NCBI RefSeq assembly: GCF_902488755.1
Contig: NZ_CABTXF010000020.1
Coordinates: 1-21,254 of the forward strand
DNA length: 21,254 bases
From: an uncultured Murdochiella sp.
GTDB lineage: Bacteria; Bacillota; Clostridia; Tissierellales; Peptoniphilaceae
Direction: 5' to 3'
The notes beneath the pieces were generated by a model. That model worked only from the letters and a program-made list of their open reading frames with translations, was not told the DNA's origin and made no database searches. Shown in pieces: positions 7,664-13,744 of the stretch (within the stretch, counting starts at the first letter, position 1; each line of letters starts with the position of its first letter). Made by a program: the position numbers and the translations under genes.

Positions 7664-8968
7664 ATGAAATCAGTAAAATTACTTGGTCTCCTGCTCGCCG
7701 GCGCTCTTGCGCTGACCGCTTGTGGCGGTGGCTCAAAGCCGGCAGAATCGCAGGCACCTGCGGACAGCGATGCTTCCACAATGGAATCGACTGCTCCCGC
7801 CGGTGAAATGAAAAACAACGAAAAACCGTTGGTCTGGTACAACCGTCAGCCGTCGAACAGCTCGACCGGTGAACTCGACAAAGAAGCACTGAACTTCAAC
7901 GACAAAACGTACTATGTCGGTTTCGATGCCAATCAGGGTGCCGAACTGCAAGGTCAGATGATCGTTGACTACATTCAGAAAAACGCAGACAAACTGGATC
8001 GCAACGGCGATGGCACGATCGGCTACGTTTTGGCTATCGGCGATGTCGGTCACAACGATTCTATCGCCCGTACGCGCGGTGTCCGTAAAGCACTCGGTAC
8101 GGCTGTCGAAAAAGACGGTGCTATTGATTCGTCTCCGGCAGGAACCAATGTCGATGGAAACGCAACCGTTGTTAAAGATGGCGAACTCGAAGTCAACGGC
8201 AAGAAATATGTCGTTCGCGAATTAGCTTCGCAGGAAATGAAAAACTCCGCCGGTGCGACATGGGATGCCGCAACCGCCGGTAATGGTATTGCCACTTGGT
8301 CGGCTTCCTTCGGCGACCAGATCGACGTGGTTGCTTCCAACAACGACGGTATGGGCATGGCGATGTTCAACGGCTGGTCAAAAGAAAACAAAGTCCCGAC
8401 GTTCGGCTATGATGCCAACAGCGATGCTGTTGCGGCGATTGCCGACGGTTATGCCGGAACCATCAGCCAGCACGCAGACGTTCAGGCGTACCTGACGCTT
8501 CGTGTTCTGCGCAACCTTTTGGACGGCGTAGATGTCAATACCGGTATCAGCACGCCGGATGAAGCGGGCAACGTCTTGACCGACAAAGACTTCAAATACG
8601 TCGAAGAAGAACGTTCCTACTATGCGTTGAACCTTGCTGTCACCGCAGAAAACTACAACGACTTCATGGATGCTACGAAACCGTATGATCCGGTTGCTAA
8701 ACAGCTTGACGCGGCGAAGAGCCCTGAAAAGAGCGTATGGCTGAACATCTACAACTCGGCGGATAACTTCCTGAGCGCCACCTATCAGCCGTTGCTGCAG
8801 AAATACGACAAACTGTTGAACCTCAAAGTCGAATACATCGGCGGCGATGGACAGACCGAATCCAACATCACGAACCGTCTCGGCAACCCGAGCCAGTATG
8901 ATGCTTTCGCGATCAACATGGTGAAGACGGACAACGCTTCTTCTTACACCACGCTTCTGAATCAATAA
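7664..8968 (+). CDS. mglB: Galactose/glucose-binding lipoprotein MglB, circularly permuted
   Basis: The 434-residue lipoprotein has a signal peptide (1-19), lipobox LTAC with lipidated C20, and an Ala/Ser/Asp/Glu-rich tether (21-53). It should capture galactose or glucose outside the membrane for MglAC. Residues 54-345 match E. coli MglB from about residue 110 onward: the EF-hand-like Ca2+ loop DRNGDG (112-117), GDVGHNDSIARTR (126-138, holding the H152/D154/R158 equivalents H130, D132, R136), W200, N227 and D250. The part that should come first (E. coli Y10, D14, F16, N91) is at the C-terminus as Y363, D367, F369 in IYNSADNF and N418 in AINMV. One contact, N256, appears as Gln269. About 30 extra residues (150-186) are inserted. 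The start is set by AGGAGG seven bases upstream and by the signal peptide. Confidence 0.92.
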   Translation: MKSVKLLGLLLAGALALTACGGGSKPAESQAPADSDASTMESTAPAGEMKNNEKPLVWYNRQPSNSSTGELDKEALNFNDKTYYVGFDANQGAELQGQMIVDYIQKNADKLDRNGDGTIGYVLAIGDVGHNDSIARTRGVRKALGTAVEKDGAIDSSPAGTNVDGNATVVKDGELEVNGKKYVVRELASQEMKNSAGATWDAATAGNGIATWSASFGDQIDVVASNNDGMGMAMFNGWSKENKVPTFGYDANSDAVAAIADGYAGTISQHADVQAYLTLRVLRNLLDGVDVNTGISTPDEAGNVLTDKDFKYVEEERSYYALNLAVTAENYNDFMDATKPYDPVAKQLDAAKSPEKSVWLNIYNSADNFLSATYQPLLQKYDKLLNLKVEYIGGDGQTESNITNRLGNPSQYDAFAINMVKTDNASSYTTLLNQ

Positions 8969-8991
8969 TCGTTTGCGATTCCGATGATAAG

Positions 8992-9025
8992 GAGGCTATC
9001 AGGAACTGTCCTGATAGCCTCTTTT
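8992..9025 (+). terminator. Intercistronic hairpin between mglB and mglA (partial terminator or 3' stabiliser)
   Basis: A perfect 13-bp stem (8992-9004 with 9009-9021) closes a four-base ACTG loop and is followed by TTTT (9022-9025); wobble and A-T pairs can extend it outward to 8988. This is a strong Rho-independent-terminator-like structure 23 bases after the mglB stop and upstream of the mglA start. Such elements typically keep binding-protein mRNA far above ATPase/permease mRNA. It also hides an AAGGAGG sequence (8989-8995) in the stem, so ribosomes should not use the spurious upstream ATG at 8984. Confidence 0.8.
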
Positions 9026-9052
9026 CGGAATGAATTTAGAAAGAGAATGCTT

Positions 9053-10561
9053 ATGACAGAAAAGAAAGACGATTTCGTTCTATCGATTCGGGGCATGTCA
9101 AAATCTTTCGGTCGTAACCGCGTTTTGGATCACATTGATCTGAATGTGAAGCGTGGATCGGTCATGGGCCTTATGGGAGAAAACGGCGCAGGCAAATCCA
9201 CCATGATGAAGTGCCTCTTTGGTACCTACCAAAAGGATGAAGGGGAAATCTTTTTGGATGGTCAAGGCATTGACTTCAGCGGTCCAAAAGAAGCGCTGGA
9301 AAACGGCATTGCCATGGTGCATCAGGAACTCAATCAAGCGCTGGAGAGAAGCGTCGTGGACAATCTCTTCTTAGGACGTTATCCCTTAACGCCCCTCGGC
9401 TTCGTCGATGAAGCGCTCATGCGCAAAGAAGCCGCCGATCTTTTCCGAAACCTGGGCATCTCCGTTCCTCTGGATGTGCCAATGCGCCAGTTGTCCGTTT
9501 CCAAGCGTCAGATGTGCGAGATTGCCAAGGCAATCTCCTATAACTCCAAACTCATTGTTTTGGACGAGCCTACCTCTTCCCTGACCGAACCGGAAGTACG
9601 CAAGCTATTCGCGATGATGCGCAAACTGCGTGATCAGGGCATTTCCCTCATCTATATCTCACATAAGATGGATGAGATTTTTGAAATCTGCGACCAAGTC
9701 TCCGTACTCCGTGATGGCAAACTCATTGCCACAAAAAACACGGCGGAAACAAACATGAACGAACTCATCTCCGCCATGGTCGGTCGCTCACTGGATAACC
9801 GCTTTCCACCGGTTGATAACGAACCGGGAGAACCCATTCTTTCCGTTCAGCACCTATCCACCAAGTATCGTCCCTACCTGACGGATATTTCGTTCGAGGT
9901 AAAAAAAGGAGAAATCTTCGGACTTTACGGATTGGTCGGTGCCGGTCGATCGGAACTGTTGGAAACCATTTTCGGTGTGCGCACACGTGCGGCAGGATCG
10001 GTATACTATCGCGGCAAGCGTATGAATTTTGATAGTACAAAAGAAGCGATGGATCACGGGTTTGCAATGATCACAGAGGAACGCAAGCTCAACGGCATTT
10101 TTTCCAAAGGCGATTTGATTTTTAATACCACCATCGCGAATATGAAGCACTATAAATCCGGCTTTGCCCTATCCAAGCAGAAAATGCTCAAAGCGACCAT
10201 GCGCGAGCTGGAAATCATGCGTACAAAAGCCATGGGACCGGATGACATGATTACCAGCCTCTCCGGCGGAAATCAGCAAAAAGTGATTTTTGGCAAATGG
10301 TTGGAACGTCAGCCACATGTCTTTTTAATGGATGAGCCGACACGCGGTATCGATGTCGGCGCGAAGTATGAAATATACGAACTCATTATCCGCATGGCGA
10401 AACAAGGAAAGACCATCATCGTCGTTTCTTCCGAGATGCCTGAAATCCTTGGCATCACAAACCGAATCGGCGTCATGTCGAATGGACGTCTCTCCGGCAT
10501 TCTCGAAACAAAGGATGCCAACCAGGAAGAGCTCCTCCGTCTGAGTACGAAATATCTGTAA
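9053..10561 (+). CDS. mglA: Sugar ABC transporter ATPase MglA (two fused nucleotide-binding domains)
   Basis: The 502-residue cytoplasmic ATPase drives import of galactose/methyl-galactoside or glucose with MglB and MglC. As in CUT2-family ATPases (E. coli MglA 506 residues), two ABC domains are fused. The first has Walker A GENGAGKST (42-50), Q-loop VHQELNQ, a divergent signature LSVSKRQ and Walker B LIVLDEPTSSL. The second has the degenerate Walker A GLVGAGRSE, signature SLSGGNQQKV and Walker B VFLMDEPTRGIDVGAK. The ATG at 9053 is chosen because AAGAG lies about seven bases upstream and the protein then matches the family N-terminus; an ATG at 9047 is also possible. It is 15 bases from mglC. 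Confidence 0.96.
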   Translation: MTEKKDDFVLSIRGMSKSFGRNRVLDHIDLNVKRGSVMGLMGENGAGKSTMMKCLFGTYQKDEGEIFLDGQGIDFSGPKEALENGIAMVHQELNQALERSVVDNLFLGRYPLTPLGFVDEALMRKEAADLFRNLGISVPLDVPMRQLSVSKRQMCEIAKAISYNSKLIVLDEPTSSLTEPEVRKLFAMMRKLRDQGISLIYISHKMDEIFEICDQVSVLRDGKLIATKNTAETNMNELISAMVGRSLDNRFPPVDNEPGEPILSVQHLSTKYRPYLTDISFEVKKGEIFGLYGLVGAGRSELLETIFGVRTRAAGSVYYRGKRMNFDSTKEAMDHGFAMITEERKLNGIFSKGDLIFNTTIANMKHYKSGFALSKQKMLKATMRELEIMRTKAMGPDDMITSLSGGNQQKVIFGKWLERQPHVFLMDEPTRGIDVGAKYEIYELIIRMAKQGKTIIVVSSEMPEILGITNRIGVMSNGRLSGILETKDANQEELLRLSTKYL

Positions 10562-10576
10562 AGGAAAAGAGGACTT

Positions 10577-12265
10577 ATGAGCCAAAATAATCTCATTTCG
10601 CCGAATAACGGCATCCTGACTCCGGAGAAAGAAGAGTTGCTGCTTGCTCCGATTCAAGAGCACATGAATGCACTGCAACAAAAAATTGATGCACTTCGTC
10701 AAGATGGTACTACGAAAATCTCCGAGATTAACAACACCATTAAGATCATTCACGGCGATAAAAACTTCTCCAAGCATGAGCAGGAGCAACAAATCGCTCG
10801 CCTCAAAGGGGAACTGGAAAAAGCGAAAGCGGTAGAGTCCGCCAATAAAGCGCAAGTGGATAAATTAGTGGCAGAGGGGGAAGCCTACCTCAATGCGCAC
10901 TTTGATAAAGAGTATTACACCCCCATCAAAAACAGTGCGGTGTTGGAACGGAAACAGGCAAAAGAGCAGTATGAACGCCAGCTTGCCGAATATAAACAGA
11001 ACTATGAGGCACAGCTTGCCGAAATCAACAAACTGAGCGGTGCGGAGAAGGCGCGAGAGCTCAAGGACGCCAAGTACGTCTACAACAATAAAACATTTGA
11101 TGCCAAGGTGCGTTATGATATTGCGCTTCAGGACATCAAAGATCGCCGTCATGAAGCATTTTTGCAGAAATACCAAATGATTGACCGCCTGCGTATCTCA
11201 CGCTTCTCGGTCGGACAGAATTATGCCCAAAAATGGGAGAATTTCCTATACCGTTTCAATATGAAACAATTCTTGTTGAAAAACGGTCTTTATCTGGTTA
11301 TTATTCTCATCTTTATTGCACTGAGCATTATTACGCCGAAAGTGAAGAAAACGGATCTGTTCACTTTTACGAACATCGTAAATATTCTGCAGCAGGCTTC
11401 CCCACGTATCTTCCTTGGACTTGGCGTTGCCGGATTGATTCTTTTGACCGGTACCGACCTCTCCATCGGACGTATGGTCGGTATGGGCATGGTTATTTCC
11501 ACCGTCATCATGCACAAAGGCCCCAATACTGGGCAGCTTTTCGGAATTGCTTTTGACCTAACCAGCATTCCCATTCCGGCACGCATCATTTTAGCGCTGC
11601 TCACCTGCATCGTATTCTGTACCATCTTCACCTCGATTGCAGGGTTCTTTACTGCCCGCTTTAAGATTCATCCGTTCATCACCACGATGTCCAACATGCT
11701 GATTATCTTCGGATTAATCACCTATTCGACGAAAGGCGTTTCGTTCGGCGCCATCGAATCAGAAATCCCGAACATGATTATTCCTAAAATCAATGGCTTC
11801 CCGACAATTATTCTTTGGGCAGTCGCCGCCATCATTATCGTATGGTTCATCTGGAATAAAACCACCTTCGGTAAGGATCTATATGCTGTTGGCGGAAACC
11901 CTGAAGCGGCATCCGTATCCGGTATCTCCGTCTTCTGGGTCACCATGTGCGCCTTCATGATGGCAGGTATTCTTTACGGCTTCGGCTCGTGGTTGGAATG
12001 TATGCGCATGGTCGGATCCGGTTCCGCCGCCTATGGACAAGGATGGGATATGGACGCTATCGCAGCCTGCGTGGTCGGTGGAGTCTCCTTTACCGGTGGT
12101 ATCGGACGCATCTCCGGCGTTGTCGTCGGTGTCTTGATCTTCACCGCTCTTACCTACTCGCTAACGGTCTTGGGTATCGATACCAACCTTCAGTTCGTCT
12201 TTGAGGGCATCATTATCGTTGCCGCCGTTACGTTGGACTCGCTGAAATACGTCCAAAAGAAATAA
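10577..12265 (+). CDS. mglC: Sugar ABC transporter permease MglC with long N-terminal coiled-coil extension
   Basis: The 562-residue protein is a CUT2 permease from about residue 233, where the first membrane segment (LLKNGLYLVIILIFIALSII) starts. E. coli MglC motifs follow: GVAGLILLTGTDLSIGR (about 283-299), WNKTTFGKDLYAVGGNPEAA (426-445), DAIAACVVGGVSFTGG (493-508) and the C-terminal LDSLKYVQKK. E. coli MglC is about 336 residues with a very short N-terminus. Here about 230 residues precede TM1. They are hydrophilic, rich in Glu, Lys, Gln and Ala, predicted mostly helical (heptad-like at 20-60, 66-105 and 122-200), and must be cytoplasmic. AGAGG four bases before the ATG supports the start, and the frame is open throughout, so the extension is not an annotation error. 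Confidence 0.94.
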   Translation: MSQNNLISPNNGILTPEKEELLLAPIQEHMNALQQKIDALRQDGTTKISEINNTIKIIHGDKNFSKHEQEQQIARLKGELEKAKAVESANKAQVDKLVAEGEAYLNAHFDKEYYTPIKNSAVLERKQAKEQYERQLAEYKQNYEAQLAEINKLSGAEKARELKDAKYVYNNKTFDAKVRYDIALQDIKDRRHEAFLQKYQMIDRLRISRFSVGQNYAQKWENFLYRFNMKQFLLKNGLYLVIILIFIALSIITPKVKKTDLFTFTNIVNILQQASPRIFLGLGVAGLILLTGTDLSIGRMVGMGMVISTVIMHKGPNTGQLFGIAFDLTSIPIPARIILALLTCIVFCTIFTSIAGFFTARFKIHPFITTMSNMLIIFGLITYSTKGVSFGAIESEIPNMIIPKINGFPTIILWAVAAIIIVWFIWNKTTFGKDLYAVGGNPEAASVSGISVFWVTMCAFMMAGILYGFGSWLECMRMVGSGSAAYGQGWDMDAIAACVVGGVSFTGGIGRISGVVVGVLIFTALTYSLTVLGIDTNLQFVFEGIIIVAAVTLDSLKYVQKK

Positions 12266-12304
12266 GAGCTATCGAAACAAGAACACAAAAAAAAGTACAA
12301 CGAA

Positions 12305-12331
12305 AAGGGGAAGCCGAAATGGCTTCCCCTT
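12305..12331. terminator. Intrinsic terminator after mglC, usable from both strands
   Basis: An 11-bp stem AAGGGGAAGCC/GGCTTCCCCTT (12305-12315 with 12321-12331) has loop GAAAT. It lies 40 bases after the mglC stop. On the plus strand it is followed by CTTCTTAT. On the minus strand it is followed by TTTTCG and then a run of eight Ts, so it can also end transcripts of the converging small gene at 12351-12647. Confidence 0.85.
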
Positions 12332-12350
12332 CTTCTTATCCTAAATCGTT

Positions 12351-12647
12351 TTACCACTTCTTTCGATAATGAATCCCCAGTCCGACCAAAATCAGAGGAA
12401 TAAGAAAGAAGAAAAAATCAAAGCAATATCTAAAGATTTCCGCACTTTGCAAGGGCGGATTCCCTACTTGAAGTCGTTTAACAACTTCTACCACTACACG
12501 TAAAGGAAGCGCAGCAACAATCCCCATAAGATAAGTTAAGCCTACAGCAAAGAGTTTGTGCGAAAGATTCTTTTCGGCATATGGTTGACGCACTTCTTGA
12601 AATAACCGATAGGCATCGTCGCTATAACTCAAAAACCACTGAATCAT
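12351..12647 (-). CDS. Small two-helix membrane protein, unknown function
   Basis: The 98-residue protein has hydrophobic segments at about 33-52 (LFAVGLTYLMGIVAALPLRVV) and 73-92 (YCFDFFFFLIPLILVGLGI), an amphipathic, charged N-terminus and a basic C-terminus (HYRKKW). GGGAGG lies eight bases before the ATG. I do not recognise the family. It starts 45 bases after the stop of the frameshifted secreted-protein gene and is probably co-transcribed with it. Confidence 0.7.
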   Translation of the reverse strand: MIQWFLSYSDDAYRLFQEVRQPYAEKNLSHKLFAVGLTYLMGIVAALPLRVVVEVVKRLQVGNPPLQSAEIFRYCFDFFFFLIPLILVGLGIHYRKKW

Positions 12648-12692
12648 GAGGCCGTCCTCCCTTCTAATTTACAAGGTAACAAGAATCGCGCG

Positions 12693-13171
12693 CTAATGAA
12701 CGCGAACTTCGCCACTTCGATTCAAATAGATTAATCCGTTATCCGTATAGAAAATAAACTTATAGGTTGCCCAAATTGCATCGACATGAGATTTGCCGGT
12801 AATTCCTGAAGTAGCAATTCTGCGTTTCTCGCCAGAATATATCTCAAAATACCCGGCTTTACCTTCAATAGGATTAGCAAGATAACGAATCAAACCGAAA
12901 CTCGTTGAAAGGATGGACCATGGGGTTCTCCACAAAGAGAAAAGCCTCCCGAAATCAAATCCATAAGGTTCTGGTAATTATTCGCCTGTTCCTGACTGAT
13001 ATAGGTTCTATTCTTAAAGACCAATGGATCGCTTTCATAGCGATACGTAAAGGGGTTATTTCTTAACACTACACCTTTGGCTTCTGCCCGCGATGAGGCT
13101 ATAGTGCAAGCCCCGAAGGAAACCGAAATCGCAAGTAACAACGAAACTACACGACGACACTTCTTTTTCAT
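12693..13171 (-). pseudogene. Secreted protein gene interrupted by a frameshift
   Basis: The first piece starts at the ATG at 13171, preceded by GAAGGAGGAG at ideal spacing. It has a basic signal peptide (MKKKCRRVVSLLLAISVSF...) with a possible AEA cleavage site near residue 33 (a lipobox-like FGAC at 18-21 is weaker), and ends at 12890. The second piece is one reading frame away, open from upstream of 12935 to 12693, and has no signal or ribosome-binding site. A one-base deletion restored near the T-rich stretch at about 12935-12945 would join them into one protein of about 159 residues. The region is rich in Tyr, Arg, Ile and Gly with short beta-like segments. No family recognised. This may be a true pseudogene or a sequencing error. 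Confidence 0.65.
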
Positions 13172-13354
13172 ATACTCCTCCTTCACCAAATACATCTGCC
13201 GTTCAGTCTTCCCTGTTCAACCAACCCATATGATCTTCTTTCAAATCTATTGTATTCCGCGCATTCAATTCTTTAAATATTTATTATTGTCTAACTAAAA
13301 TTCACGTTTATTAGAAAACAGAATCAATATGAATTGCGAGGCAATACGCCAACG

Positions 13355-13385
13355 AAAAAAGGAAGCCGAAACGGCTTCCTTTTTT
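13355..13385. terminator. Intrinsic terminator at the end of the feo operon
   Basis: A perfect 14-bp stem (13355-13368 with 13372-13385) of A6-GGAAGCCG and its complement closes a three-base AAA loop. The stem's own A/T ends provide the U run on either strand. It lies 60 bases past the stop of the Cys-rich protein and upstream of the frameshifted secreted-protein gene, separating the two minus-strand units. Confidence 0.85.
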
Positions 13386-13408
13386 CAAGATGGAGTGAAG
13401 GATGGTCT

Positions 13409-13433
13409 ACGAATGTGGTGGGAGCACATTCGT
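13409..13433. repeat. Inverted repeat in the 3' region of the feo transcript
   Basis: The nine-base arms ACGAATGTG (13409-13417) and CACATTCGT (13425-13433) are perfect complements around a seven-base loop. It lies between the Cys-rich gene stop and the terminator. No T-run follows on either strand, so it is not a terminator by itself; it may protect the mRNA 3' end. Confidence 0.6.
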
Positions 13434-13445
13434 GTTATAACGTAG

Positions 13446-13640
13446 TCATTGAGAAGAATGCTTTTCCCAGGAAGAACCGGAAGAGCACCCTGTGCAGCCG
13501 CTGCAGCTGCATCCGCAGCCACAGCCGCTTTTTCCCTTTTGATGGTTGGCAATCAGCCCCTTGATAATCCGAAGAACGACTGCCAATAAGACCGCTGCGA
13601 CAAGCACAGTGGAAAGATGTTCGCTAAGCCATTGCAGCAT
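13446..13640 (-). CDS. FeoB-associated Cys-rich membrane protein
   Basis: The 64-residue protein has one N-terminal membrane helix (about 10-30, VLVAAVLLAVVLRIIKGLI). A short basic linker follows, then a C-terminal tail with seven cysteines in CGCGCSCSGCTGC (about 40-52). This is the layout of the small FeoB-associated Cys-rich proteins found after feoB in Firmicutes. They are thought to bind Fe2+ or help FeoB, possibly replacing FeoC, but no mechanism is established. AAAGGAC precedes the ATG. It is the third gene of the feo operon, 104 bases after feoB. Confidence 0.88.
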   Translation of the reverse strand: MLQWLSEHLSTVLVAAVLLAVVLRIIKGLIANHQKGKSGCGCGCSCSGCTGCSSGSSWEKHSSQ

Positions 13641-13674
13641 ATATTGTCCTTTCTTGTTACTTATGTTGCTGTTT

Positions 13675-13694
13675 CCGTTAACGAACCGTTAACG
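13675..13694. repeat. Tandem 9-bp direct repeat upstream of the Cys-rich gene
   Basis: CCGTTAACG occurs at 13675-13683 and again at 13686-13694, an 11-base period (about one DNA turn). Each copy contains the palindrome GTTAAC. It lies in the 104-base gap between the feoB stop and the Cys-rich protein start. It may be a protein-binding site or an RNA structure; no function is established. Confidence 0.5.
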
Positions 13695-13744
13695 TTGAAA
13701 CCGATCTGTTTATCTATGGATGCGCCGACAAGGGCGCTTGTTCT

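Noticed and set aside
12890..12950. Programmed -1 frameshift rather than a damaged gene
   Set aside because: No X-XXY-YYZ slippery heptamer and no clear downstream pseudoknot were found; simple loss of one base is more likely.
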